Source of the DNA: Lachnospiraceae bacterium
GTDB taxonomy: Bacteria > Bacillota > Clostridia > Lachnospirales > Lachnospiraceae
DNA: 63,541 nt
Assembly (NCBI GenBank): GCA_017548765.1
Contig: JAFYZH010000094.1
Coordinates: forward strand, 1-63,541
Direction of reading: 5' to 3'
Shown in pieces: positions 9,457 to 17,934 of the stretch. A program made the position numbers and the translations under genes. Under the pieces are notes generated by a model. The model made no database searches and was not told the origin of the DNA. It worked only from the letters and a program-made list of their open reading frames with translations. The stretch's first letter is position 1, and each line of letters opens with the position of its first letter.

Positions 9457-9672
9457 TTACCCTGCGATTTTCATCCGGCACTTTTCTCTCAAAAAGGCGC
9501 GTATCGATGTGTCATCACCGCTCTCATAGTATGCTACCAACAGTTTTTTGAACTCCGGAACTTCTCGCTCGGGGACGATCAAAAGGCCCCCTCCGTGAGC
9601 GATCAGAAAATGGTTGGCATATAAGACAGCCGCTCGTTTATTCCCGTCAATAAAAATAGGGAACTTTTTTAA
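9457..9672 (-). pseudogene. C-terminal remnant of a Fic/Doc-family protein
   Basis: The minus strand encodes an open stretch ending at a TAA (9457-9459) that contains IDGNKRAAVLYANHF, the C-terminal half of the Fic signature (HPFxxGNGR/DGNKR), followed by LIVPEREVPEFKKLL, typical of the small Fic proteins of Clostridia. There is no start codon; the frame is closed by TAG just upstream, inside the hairpin at 9658-9696, and the HPF part with the catalytic His is missing. I read it as the 3' end of a truncated AMPylase-type gene left beside the terminator. A functional product is unlikely. Confidence 0.7.
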
Positions 9673-9696
9673 CTAATAGTTTTAAAAAAGTTCCCT
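9658..9696 (-). terminator. terminator hairpin after the membrane-protein gene
   Basis: Near-perfect inverted repeat AGGGAACTTTTTT / AAAAAAGTTCCCT (arms 9658-9670 and 9683-9696). On the minus strand it is followed by ATTTTTATT. The A/T-rich arms may also let it work in the plus direction. It lies at the truncation point of the Fic remnant. Confidence 0.75.
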
Positions 9697-9705
9697 AAAA
9701 CTATA

Positions 9706-10341
9706 TCAGCCCCAGTAGGGCAGGCATTTCTGTACGATCAGCGCCACGACTAGTGCGATCCCGAGAGCGTAGCAAAATTCTTTCGGCTTTCGCCGCAGGA
9801 CCCACAAGGAAGCCAGCCAGACGATCACTTCCGTCCAATGCGCGATCCGGATGCCTTGAAACAAAAAGACCGCTTGCGAGAACAGAACGCCGATGATGGC
9901 TCCTGTGATCGCGATCGCCGGCCAGCCCTTACCCTTTGCGTACCAGCACGCAAAGGCCAGGAACGGCGAAGCCGCCGTGAAACCACACCAGATCATCGCA
10001 TAGTTTCGCGAGAAGAAACCTCCCACAAACTTCGAATACAGGAAGTAGCAAGTCACCATCCCGATGAAGAACAAAAATACATTCAACGCCGCTCGGAAAG
10101 CATTACTGCTGTAGACCGAAATGCACACCGCGATGAAGATCCAGATCGCAAATCTTCCCAAGAAATTCGTGATATCCAGTCGCTGCATAAAATACGGCAG
10201 TTCATTGAACCCCGCTAAGTCCAGCGCCTTCGAAAAAGCGCCCATCCCACAGCCGAATAATAATATTAGCACAGAATACAGGATCTGCCGCTGTTTAGAG
10301 ACGCCCTCCTTCGGGGCACGGATCTTCTCTAACATATCCAA
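9706..10341 (-). CDS. integral membrane protein of unknown function
   Basis: A 211-residue hydrophobic protein with about six predicted membrane helices, for example ILYSVLILLFGCGMGAF, FAIWIFIAVCISVY and ALGIALVVALIVQ, and a short charged N-terminus (LEKIRAPKEGVSKQRQ). I recognise no catalytic motif and cannot assign a family. The start is uncertain: the frame begins at a TTG (10341) with GGAG 7 bases before it, while the first ATG is two codons later (10335). It begins one base after the GH51 stop, so the two are almost certainly cotranscribed. A sugar-uptake-related role is conceivable from context only. Confidence 0.8.
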   Translation of the reverse strand: MDMLEKIRAPKEGVSKQRQILYSVLILLFGCGMGAFSKALDLAGFNELPYFMQRLDITNFLGRFAIWIFIAVCISVYSSNAFRAALNVFLFFIGMVTCYFLYSKFVGGFFSRNYAMIWCGFTAASPFLAFACWYAKGKGWPAIAITGAIIGVLFSQAVFLFQGIRIAHWTEVIVWLASLWVLRRKPKEFCYALGIALVVALIVQKCLPYWG

Positions 10342-10342
10342 C

Positions 10343-11941
10343 TTACTTCTCCAGAATGATCAAATTCCAAGACAGAGGCTTTACGTATGTCTTGATCTTG
10401 CCATCGGCAAATGTAGCACTGCCAGCCGGCTTCGGCACGATGACATCCGGGTTCTCGAAGCTGTTCTGCGCATCGGGATCCTCGGAGAACATCTCCAGGT
10501 GCTCCTTAAAGCTGTAACCCTCGAAACCGCTTGCGTCGATCGTCAGCGGATACTCGTCGGTCTCGCTCTTATTGACCACGAAGATAGCCACGCGGCCGGC
10601 TTCTTTATCCCAAGCGGAAGCGGCGTCGATGTAAGGAACGCCTTCCTTCGTCGGGTATTCGGACGTATCGTCGATCACATAACCGGGGATGTCGAACGTA
10701 TCACTCTCGACTGCAGTGTTGAGCGCAACGCCCTTCGCGTAATCGATGAACTGCTTGAACGGATAGTAGGAAGCGGACTTCCAAACATGGTCGTGGTTGG
10801 AAGCACACAGAGCGCCGAGGCCGCCGGTCATACAACCGATCTTTACGCGATCCGCGTGACGCAGCAGCGCCAGCTGAACCGTCGCCATGGACAGGGCGCG
10901 CACCATGTCGCCGCCCGGGAACTTGAAATCGCGCATGTTGTCGGGGTCGTGCATGATGTACTTGCGGTTCGGATCGAAACGATAGTGTGCACGATACATG
11001 TTGTGCGGGCCGTAGCCGGGATGCAGTTCGCCGGCAGGGCGGATCATGGAACCATACTCGTCGAAGGAGATCATCACCTTATGCGGGCTGCGCATCTTCG
11101 CAGCGACCAGGTCACACATCGCAACCTCGGTGTTGATGAAATCCTCGTAGTACAGCGAGCCGCCGAGCAGGGCCTTCAGGTCGCCCGGAAGCGCCACATG
11201 ATAGTGGTGCACGGACAGATAGTCAACGGATTCGTAGCACTCGGTCAGAACGTCCTCGTCCCACTGCGGGAAATGTGCCATAAATGGCGCTGAGGAGCCG
11301 CATACGGCGGTTTCTATGCTCGGGTCGATCCATTTTACCAATTTCGAGATTTCGTTCGTACGGATGCCGTAGCCGCGGGGATCTTTCTCCCAGGAGCCGA
11401 GCTGCCACGGGCCGTCCATTTCATTGCCCAGGTACCACATCTTAACGCCGTAAGGCTTCTCGTGGCCGTTCTTCTTACGCTGCTCTGCCCACCAGCTGGT
11501 TCCTTCGTGGTTTGTATACTCCACGATGGCCATGGCGTCGCGCATGTCGCCGGTGCCGAGGTTCACCGTATACAGGGGCTCGGTGCCGACCTTCTCCGCC
11601 CAGTGCAGGTACTCATCGTGACCTACCTGGTTTGTATAATACTGGTACCACGCCGGGTCCAGTGCGATCTTTCTCTGATCCTTCGGGCCGATGGAGTTCT
11701 TCCAGTCCCAACCCGATACGAAGTTACCACCGGGCAGACGGCAGGCAGGCATGCCCGTCACCTTCAGGGCGTCGATAACGTCCGTACGGAAGCCCTCCTC
11801 ATCCGCAGTGGGATGCTTCGGGTTGTACATGGTTCCATTGACCATGGAGCCGATGGGCTCCAAAAATGTGCTGAACAGTCGGTTACTGATCTCACCGATC
11901 TGATACAGCGGATGAATCGTGATCTTTGCGTCTTTACTCAT
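10343..11941 (-). CDS. GH51 alpha-L-arabinofuranosidase
   Basis: Cytoplasmic family-51 enzyme, 532 residues from the chosen ATG, releasing terminal arabinofuranose from arabinoxylan or arabinan fragments. The (beta/alpha)8 barrel carries the acid/base Glu174 in WYLGNEMDGPW and the nucleophile Glu295 in MISFDEYGSM (numbered from this start). The C-terminal beta domain is present (VAIFVVNKSETDEYPL). The start at 11941 is chosen because AAGGAG lies 6 bases upstream; the frame extends five codons further to a TTG lying within that ribosome site. No secretion signal. It works naturally with the two GH43 enzymes 2 kb downstream. Confidence 0.94.
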   Translation of the reverse strand: MSKDAKITIHPLYQIGEISNRLFSTFLEPIGSMVNGTMYNPKHPTADEEGFRTDVIDALKVTGMPACRLPGGNFVSGWDWKNSIGPKDQRKIALDPAWYQYYTNQVGHDEYLHWAEKVGTEPLYTVNLGTGDMRDAMAIVEYTNHEGTSWWAEQRKKNGHEKPYGVKMWYLGNEMDGPWQLGSWEKDPRGYGIRTNEISKLVKWIDPSIETAVCGSSAPFMAHFPQWDEDVLTECYESVDYLSVHHYHVALPGDLKALLGGSLYYEDFINTEVAMCDLVAAKMRSPHKVMISFDEYGSMIRPAGELHPGYGPHNMYRAHYRFDPNRKYIMHDPDNMRDFKFPGGDMVRALSMATVQLALLRHADRVKIGCMTGGLGALCASNHDHVWKSASYYPFKQFIDYAKGVALNTAVESDTFDIPGYVIDDTSEYPTKEGVPYIDAASAWDKEAGRVAIFVVNKSETDEYPLTIDASGFEGYSFKEHLEMFSEDPDAQNSFENPDVIVPKPAGSATFADGKIKTYVKPLSWNLIILEK

Positions 11942-12011
11942 TCTTTTCTCCTTCAATACATTATTTTTTCACACGTCCAAACGGATCCTTCAGATAGACC
12001 CGGACTCAATT

Positions 12012-12020
12012 ATTGTATCA
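12012..12020 (-). promoter_or_regulatory. extended -10 promoter for the GH51 gene
   Basis: The minus strand reads TGATACAAT, an extended -10 (TGn plus TACAAT), about 70 bases before the GH51 start, with no good -35. It is the only promoter-like match between the upstream terminator and the gene. Confidence 0.45.
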
Positions 12021-12051
12021 CATTTTCGCACAAAAGACCAGTCCCAATCGA

Positions 12052-12117
12052 CAGTAAAACAAACCAGCTCAGACGGAATGCACCCGGTTAGGTACATCCT
12101 GCGTCTGAGCTGGTTTG
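12052..12117 (-). terminator. long hairpin, probable terminator after the small-peptide gene
   Basis: A 16-bp perfect inverted repeat (12060-12075 with 12102-12117, CAAACCAGCTCAGACG) with a 26-base loop, followed on the minus strand by TTTTAC. It separates the Ig-repeat unit from the GH51 promoter. Confidence 0.7.
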
Positions 12118-12133
12118 CTTCAACGTTAGTTAC

Positions 12134-12244
12134 TTATATATCTCCGGCTTTCAGAGTTCTGCTGGCTGCATAGGCGGTCTCTCCGCCCATCACCGGGATC
12201 ACACACAAAATAAACGCTAACAAAGCGACTAACGCTTTCTTCAT
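12134..12244 (-). CDS. putative 36-residue secreted peptide
   Basis: A short open frame with a textbook signal peptide: it starts MKKALVALLAF, continues through a hydrophobic core ILCVIPVMG, and has a likely signal-peptidase site after ETAYA. Cleavage there would leave the ten-residue tail ASRTLKAGDI. The ribosome site is only purine-rich (GAAAGAGAG). It lies 25 bases after the stop of the large Ig-repeat protein gene and is followed by a strong hairpin, so it would be the last cistron of that unit. It may be a real secreted signal or bacteriocin-like peptide, or the leftover 5' end of a lost exported protein. I recognise no homologue. Confidence 0.45.
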   Translation of the reverse strand: MKKALVALLAFILCVIPVMGGETAYAASRTLKAGDI

Positions 12245-12269
12245 ATCTCTCTTTCTCAATATATTATTC

Positions 12270-14702
12270 TTATTTCACGGTCAATGTTGCTTCGCTCGAC
12301 GGCAACGGATTTCCGTCGCCATCCGTTACGATGCAGCGGAACTGCCAGCCGTTTAAGCCTGCGAGCGCCGTTACCGACAGGGTCGCCGTCTTCGCTCCCG
12401 GCTGGCCGGAATTCGACCATGCAGAGGAAGTATTCTTTCTCGACTGCCACTGATACTTCAGGGTAGCCTTGCCATAAGCAGCGACCGTAAATTTCGCCGT
12501 GGATCCAGCTGCGGCCGTCGTATTCTTCGGCTGTGTAAGGATCGACAGTTTGGTGAACAGGGTCGCGGCATTCGAGCCCCAGCTGTTATTGTTGGCGTCA
12601 GTCACGACGCAGCGGAACTGCCAGCCGTTTAAGCCTGCGATCGAAGTCACTGTGAGTGTCGCCGTCTTCGCTCCCGGCATGCCGGAGTTCGACCATGCGC
12701 TCGACGCGTTCTTACGCGACTGCCACTGATACTTCAGCGGTGCCTTACCATTCGCAGCGATCGTGAACTTTACATCTGTTCCAGGCGCACCATAGGTGCT
12801 CTTCGGCTGTGTGGTGATCTTCGGTACTACGGTCAATGTCGCAGCATTCGATCCCCAGCTCATATTGTTGCCGTCGGTTACGACGCAGCGGAACTGCCAG
12901 CCGTTCAGACCTGCAAGCGAAGTCACTTTGAGGGTCGCCGTCTTCGCTCCCGGCTGGCCGGAATTCGACCATGCAGAGGAAGCATTCTTACGCGACTGCC
13001 ACTGATAGGAAAGCGGTGCCTTGCCGTTTGCAGCTATGGTAAACTCAGCGATATCTCCCACTGGTGTCGTCGCATTCTTCGGCTGCGTCGTGATCTTAGG
13101 TACGACCTTCAAGGTGGCAGGATCGGAGGTTTTTGTCCTTCCATTTGCCTGCGTTACGATACAGCGGAACTGCCAGTTGTGCAGACCTGCGAGCGAAGTC
13201 ACTTGAAGTGTTGCCGTCTTCGCTCCCGGCTGACCGGAATTCGACCACGTGCTCGAGGCATCCTTGCGCGACTGCCACTGGTACTCAAGTGTTCCGGTAC
13301 CCACTGCCTCTACGGAAAACTGAGCAACATCCCCCACAGGAACCGTTATAGTCTCCGGCTGCTTTGTGATCTGCGGAGCGACATACGTGATCTGCGGAGC
13401 AGACAGTTTCACAGGCTCGCTGGCATAGTCGGTCTCGTGAATATCGTTGATCTCCTCAGCAACCAGATACACGTAGTAACTCTTCCCCCATTCGCTTACA
13501 TCAAACTCCGAAGGAAGCGTGAAGCTCGTGGTACCGAGTGTCGGCACGGTATCACCGGTAACAGTATTGCTCTTATAGTATAAGATCGAAGCTTCGTTCG
13601 TATTTCCCGGCGTGTATTCCTTATCCAGGATAAAGAACGAGAAGTAATTGGGAACCAGTTCGGAAGACAGTTTATAGTGTGCCTGTACTGAAAGCGATCC
13701 CTCCGAATTCATTCTTCCGCTGACGGACGGGGTCCTGCCGGTAGCAAACAAAATAAGCTCGATATCGGTGTCGATCAGCGTCAGTTTATACTCCGCTCCG
13801 ACGCCGATATCGTTATTCGCTTTAACCTGAGAAGAAAAGAGGATGGAAGAACGATCCACATTAAACGCAGGGCTTACACCCGTCTGGGATATGGCGCCGC
13901 CATACCAAAAGCCTCCACCGGACGTAATACATCCGATACAATGTCCTTCTCCGTCTTCATCCAAATAAGCTGAGCGCAACCACCACCATGCATTTTCACC
14001 CTGATATTGCTTAAGGCGTTGCTGCATGGAGCGTTCTTTTGTCGTGTCGTATCCGTAACAGTATCGGGACGTGTCTGCCTCTTCCGCATCCAGCAAGAAT
14101 ATCTTATCTCCGTCGATCCCCACAAACTGCCCAAACATTTCCTGCGTCCAATGTCCTTCTTTCAGGTCATGCGCCTCGGCATAGCTGTAGATGATGGCAT
14201 TGCGTTCAGTAGCCGTAAAGCCATTCGGCTTCGTCAGAAAATCGCTTCCGTTCAGACCCTTTTGCAGAGCACTGCCCTCCCACGTGTTCACATTCGAACC
14301 GCTGTAGTTTGGATTAAACTGCGCCTTATACAAAATACTGTCACAGTCGAGAAACATCGTGTTTTCGCCGTATTTCGAAGTATTCGTACTCAGCACACGA
14401 TACTTGACCGGTGTTCCATCGTATTTTCCATACCAGACGAAACTTCCATACCAGTCGTGCGCCACATGACCCGCATAACGCGGATCTGAGATGCCGGTCG
14501 TGGAGAGTCCGAAAACCGTCTTATTCCAGTCTTCATCATCCGGCAACTGGATTCCTTCCGTAGCCAGCCAGCTGCCCATCTGATTCCGGTTGGTATCCGC
14601 ACTCACCTTCTGTGCAAACCCGGCCACAGGCAGCAGCGTAACAATCAGGATCGCCGACAACAGCATCGCCAGCAGGTGCTTCGTTACTCGTTGTTTCTTC
14701 AT
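12270..14702 (-). CDS. secreted surface protein: DUF6273 head plus four Ig-like repeats
   Basis: Exported protein of 810 residues. The start at 14702 follows AAAGGAG by 9 bases and opens a signal peptide (MKKQRVTKHLLAMLLSAIL) ending near KVSA; the frame is open 26 codons further upstream without a ribosome site. Residues about 40-265 form a DUF6273-type domain (FVWYGKYDGTPVKYRVL, WWWLRSAYL, GVSPAFNVD). A linker follows, then four tandem Ig-like modules from about 460 to the end, each with QPxxxTVPVGD, YQWQSRK, NSGQPGAKT and GWQFRC. The protein stops right after the last module with no LPXTG or SLH anchor. It follows the sigma-LRR operon and is preceded by a terminator/promoter element nearly identical to the one before the response-regulator gene. 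Confidence 0.92.
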   Translation of the reverse strand: MKKQRVTKHLLAMLLSAILIVTLLPVAGFAQKVSADTNRNQMGSWLATEGIQLPDDEDWNKTVFGLSTTGISDPRYAGHVAHDWYGSFVWYGKYDGTPVKYRVLSTNTSKYGENTMFLDCDSILYKAQFNPNYSGSNVNTWEGSALQKGLNGSDFLTKPNGFTATERNAIIYSYAEAHDLKEGHWTQEMFGQFVGIDGDKIFLLDAEEADTSRYCYGYDTTKERSMQQRLKQYQGENAWWWLRSAYLDEDGEGHCIGCITSGGGFWYGGAISQTGVSPAFNVDRSSILFSSQVKANNDIGVGAEYKLTLIDTDIELILFATGRTPSVSGRMNSEGSLSVQAHYKLSSELVPNYFSFFILDKEYTPGNTNEASILYYKSNTVTGDTVPTLGTTSFTLPSEFDVSEWGKSYYVYLVAEEINDIHETDYASEPVKLSAPQITYVAPQITKQPETITVPVGDVAQFSVEAVGTGTLEYQWQSRKDASSTWSNSGQPGAKTATLQVTSLAGLHNWQFRCIVTQANGRTKTSDPATLKVVPKITTQPKNATTPVGDIAEFTIAANGKAPLSYQWQSRKNASSAWSNSGQPGAKTATLKVTSLAGLNGWQFRCVVTDGNNMSWGSNAATLTVVPKITTQPKSTYGAPGTDVKFTIAANGKAPLKYQWQSRKNASSAWSNSGMPGAKTATLTVTSIAGLNGWQFRCVVTDANNNSWGSNAATLFTKLSILTQPKNTTAAAGSTAKFTVAAYGKATLKYQWQSRKNTSSAWSNSGQPGAKTATLSVTALAGLNGWQFRCIVTDGDGNPLPSSEATLTVK

Positions 14703-14758
14703 CTGTTTTTCTCCTTTGCTATCTCCTTTGTTATTTCGTGTATACACCTTGTGAAGAG

Positions 14759-14845
14759 AAAAAAAACTCCCTGCCCACATTTATACATTCTAAGTATAAA
14801 TGCAGGCAGAGCGTTTGTATATCACCTATTTGCACCATTTTCAGC
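14759..14845 (-). promoter_or_regulatory. combined terminator/promoter element (copy A) between the sigma-LRR operon and the Ig-repeat gene
   Basis: On the minus strand: a conserved block AAAATGGTGCAAATAGGTGA continuing TATACAAA (14813-14840), then 16 bases, then a -10-like TATACT (14793-14798). All of this overlaps the left arm of a long hairpin (arms about 14767-14786 and 14794-14813) that ends in eight T residues (14759-14766). The block, the spacing and the -10 are repeated at 54711-54790. The hairpin should stop readthrough from the LRR operon, while a transcript started from TATACT begins at or after the loop and lacks the left arm. Confidence 0.6.
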
Positions 14846-14925
14846 GGGAACGGGCGTTCTCACTCTCAGTCAAACAACGTTATGAGATGGTTTATCATTG
14901 GGTCGTTCTACTCCAGTACCCGGAT

Positions 14926-16629
14926 CTAGTTTCCCTCCATATACAGATGCGCCAGATCTGCGCAACTTCTTAAGTCCAGACTCGTTAAGGAATTATTCTC
15001 ACAGCTAAGCGAGGTCAATTTCGTGTTTTGGCTCAGGTCCAGTTCCAACAATTCATTATCATCGCAGCCGAGCACCTCCAGCAACGGGTTCTCCGTCATA
15101 TTCAGTTCATGCAAATAGTTATCGGAACAGTCCGCCCACTTTAAAACGGCATTCTTACTGAAGTCCAACTCGGACAAATTATTTCCCGCGCAGCTGATGG
15201 TCTCCAAAGCGGTATTCTTACTCAGATCCAGTCTATTAAGCTCGTTGTTGTAGCAGTAGAGCGTTTTCAACGCCTTATTCGGAGTCACATCCATATTTGA
15301 CAACTGATTGTTGTAGCAGTAGAGCGTCTCTAAAACTTCATTTTTCCGGAACTTCAATTCCCAGATCTGATTATTACTGCAGTTGAGTTCCCTCAGCGCT
15401 TTATTCGAACGGACATCCAGTTCGGTCAGAAGGTTATTTGCGCAATTCAAGTGCTCCAGCGCTTTATTCGAGCCCACCTCCAGACTCGTCAGCTGATTTC
15501 CGGAACAATCCAAAAACTCCAGAGCTTTATTATCACCTACATCCAGCACTTTCAAATTCAGGCCTATACACGTAAGGGACTCCAAATTCGGAAAATATCC
15601 GACACCCGTCAAGGTATCGATCTGAATCGGTTCATCCAATATTTCCCAGTAGTTGCTGTTCATGTATTCCTGGTGCGGCTCCTTTTGTATGATCTCGATC
15701 TTATATACTTCGTCCCGTTCTTCTGTGCTGAGTTTACCATCTTCGTCCAGATCGATATTCTTCGCTACATATTCGCGGAATGCCTTATCCGGAAAATGCT
15801 CTTCGTCGATCGCGATCTCGCGGTTCATGAACCATTTACCCGCGACGAAGAGTCCTGCAACCGCCAAAACTCCCGCGACGATACCCACGATCGTACGGTA
15901 TCTCCACGGGTGCGACGCCTTACCTCCGGCCTCTTCCTCGTCTTCAAAATCCCCCGCGGTCCCGCTCTCGCCCTTCGCTACCGTCGCGACACGCGTTTCC
16001 GCCTCCGAAATATAGGCGTCGTCGATCTCTCCGATGCGTTTCAACAAAAACACTTTACCATCCACGGGCCAGACCGTCTTCGCTTCCCGGAACGTTTCCT
16101 TCAGGGCTTCGCGAATGCCGGCCAGTTCGGTCTGAACATCATCCGAAGAAAGACCGCTCCGGTCTGCGATGGTCCGGATCGGCGTTCCGAACCAGTATCG
16201 CATCATAAAGAGACGGCGTTTCGAAACGGGAATGAAAGCCAGAAAATCGTTGAGCGTTTCGACGACTCCGTCATCCTCGTCACGTTTATCCGCCCCGAGG
16301 TACCCGGTTTCTACGCAATCATCCAGTTCACTTATGATCGTTTCGATCTCTGCTGCGTTCGCAACTTTCGGTTCCTCTTCCGGATACTGAAAAGCGATCT
16401 CACGTGTCAGCCTTCCCATGAACGACTTTAAACTCTTCGTTCCCACCGGAGGACAGGATGTCCAACTCTTATGCAAGGCCTCCCGAAAGCACTCTTTTGC
16501 AGCAGATTCTTCGCCCAGTATCGTATAGGCGATCGTTTTGCAATACATTTCATATTTCGCAGTCGTTTCCATCAGCGCACGTTCATCGAAGCGCTCAAAC
16601 AACTCCAAGATCTGTTTGTCATTTAACAT
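14926..16629 (-). CDS. membrane-tethered ECF-sigma-like protein with extracytoplasmic EF-hand and leucine-rich repeats
   Basis: A 567-residue fusion. Residues 1-190 match a common clostridial ECF sigma family: region 2 (MLNDKQILELFERFDERAL, then KYEMYCKTIAYTILG) and region 4 (FIPVSKRRLFMMRYWFGTPI, then ADRSGLSSDDVQTELAGIRE). An acidic linker and one membrane helix (about 241-265, TIVGIVAGVLAVAGLFVAG) follow. The external part has an FPDKAFREYV segment, an EF-hand-like loop DLDEDGKLSTEE and about ten 21-residue LRRs with a conserved Cys (LxxLxCxxNxLxxLDVS), like the cysteine-ladder LRRs of Listeria InlJ. The recognition helix is acidic and the region 2 helices are diverged, so promoter binding may be weak or lost. 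It is the last gene of a three-gene LRR operon. The start ATG has only a weak AGAGG site. Confidence 0.85.
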   Translation of the reverse strand: MLNDKQILELFERFDERALMETTAKYEMYCKTIAYTILGEESAAKECFREALHKSWTSCPPVGTKSLKSFMGRLTREIAFQYPEEEPKVANAAEIETIISELDDCVETGYLGADKRDEDDGVVETLNDFLAFIPVSKRRLFMMRYWFGTPIRTIADRSGLSSDDVQTELAGIREALKETFREAKTVWPVDGKVFLLKRIGEIDDAYISEAETRVATVAKGESGTAGDFEDEEEAGGKASHPWRYRTIVGIVAGVLAVAGLFVAGKWFMNREIAIDEEHFPDKAFREYVAKNIDLDEDGKLSTEERDEVYKIEIIQKEPHQEYMNSNYWEILDEPIQIDTLTGVGYFPNLESLTCIGLNLKVLDVGDNKALEFLDCSGNQLTSLEVGSNKALEHLNCANNLLTELDVRSNKALRELNCSNNQIWELKFRKNEVLETLYCYNNQLSNMDVTPNKALKTLYCYNNELNRLDLSKNTALETISCAGNNLSELDFSKNAVLKWADCSDNYLHELNMTENPLLEVLGCDDNELLELDLSQNTKLTSLSCENNSLTSLDLRSCADLAHLYMEGN

Positions 16630-16661
16630 AATATACTAAGCCTCTATCCTTATCGCCATCA

Positions 16662-17924
16662 TCAGTACACGATATGATACTCCGGCAATTCCTGTTCTTC
16701 GGGAACATAATCCACGTGGATATCATTTTCTTCGGCTCCGATCACAGAAACGCCGAGATCCACCTCCAGCCATCTGCAACAAAGGAGGTTCGTCACATCC
16801 AGTTCGAGTAGTTCATTATTCGAACACTCTACTATATCCAGAAAATGATTTTGGCTCAGATCCAACTTTTTCAACCGGTTTCCGTCACATTTCAAAGTAT
16901 TAAGCTTACGGTTTTCACTCAGATCCAATTCCGATAAAATATTATCACTGCATTTCAGATCCCAAAGCTGCGTATTATGACGCAGATCCAGTTTTTCCAG
17001 ATACATATTTTCACAGTAAAGCTTTACCAGATTCGTATTCCAACTCAGATCCAACTCTCGGATCAGGTTAGTGGAACAATCCAATGAAAGTAAAACACAA
17101 CTTCTGCGAAGATCCAAATAGTCTATATCATTATAACGACAGTAAAGCTCCTGGAGGGCGGCTGAACTTCCTGTGTCCAGACTCTTCAACTGATTACTGG
17201 AGCAGTCCAAGTACCTTAATCTCGTGTTATGCTTCACAGTCAGTGCATTCAACCGGTTGTTATGGCAGTCGAATTCCTCCAGTTTAAGACATCCGCTTTT
17301 ATCCAGACTCTCCAGAATATTATTGGAACAATTAAGCCACTTCAGGGCATCACATCCGCTCACATCCAGGCTGCTCAGACCATTATGCGAACAACCTAAA
17401 TACTCCAGATTGAAACACCCTTTTACATTCAGGTCGGTCAAGTTGTTATCATCGCAGAAAAGTCTCCTGAGATTTCTGCACCCACTCACATCCAAGTTCG
17501 TCAGTAGATTATTATGGCATGACAACTCTTCCAGCGCGTCACACCCGTTCACGCGCAATTCCCTAAGATAACTACCCGAACAATTGAAAACCCTAAGTGC
17601 CTTGCATCCACTCACATCCAGGCTTTGGAAATCACTCCCGCTAACACGCATCTCCTCCAGGTTCGGAAAGAGTTCACACCCCCTAAGACTCTGCACTCCG
17701 CTCGACTCCAACACGATGCTCTTTATCGTCAGGGTCTCGCTCTCTTCCAGAATGTGATTTTTATTCAAGTCGAATTCGTTGTGAAGGTATTCCTGAAACG
17801 CTTCGTCCGGAAAATACTCATACGTAATGGGGATATCCGACGAAGCCGCTGCCCTGTCACTGCACCCGGCCGGTCCCGACGCCAAAAGGAGCGCCATACC
17901 GATCATAAACATTCCTTTCCTCAT
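16662..17924 (-). CDS. LRR lipoprotein with cysteine-ladder leucine-rich repeats
   Basis: Surface lipoprotein of 420 residues. The signal peptide MRKGMFMIGMALLLASG ends in a PAGC lipobox. A Ca-binding-like loop FDLNKNHILEESE comes next, then about fifteen LRRs of 21 residues with the pattern LxxLxCxxNxLxxLDVSGC, in which the conserved Cys would stack into a ladder as in internalin J. The start at 17924 overlaps the end of the upstream LRR gene by 11 bases. A GGAGGAG site inside that gene's end lies about 13 bases before it, somewhat far, so the start is moderately sure. Probably a ligand-binding or adhesive surface protein; a role as partner of the sigma-LRR protein encoded 33 bases downstream is inferred from the operon. 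Confidence 0.87.
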   Translation of the reverse strand: MRKGMFMIGMALLLASGPAGCSDRAAASSDIPITYEYFPDEAFQEYLHNEFDLNKNHILEESETLTIKSIVLESSGVQSLRGCELFPNLEEMRVSGSDFQSLDVSGCKALRVFNCSGSYLRELRVNGCDALEELSCHNNLLTNLDVSGCRNLRRLFCDDNNLTDLNVKGCFNLEYLGCSHNGLSSLDVSGCDALKWLNCSNNILESLDKSGCLKLEEFDCHNNRLNALTVKHNTRLRYLDCSSNQLKSLDTGSSAALQELYCRYNDIDYLDLRRSCVLLSLDCSTNLIRELDLSWNTNLVKLYCENMYLEKLDLRHNTQLWDLKCSDNILSELDLSENRKLNTLKCDGNRLKKLDLSQNHFLDIVECSNNELLELDVTNLLCCRWLEVDLGVSVIGAEENDIHVDYVPEEQELPEYHIVY

Positions 17925-17934
17925 ATCTTTTCGT

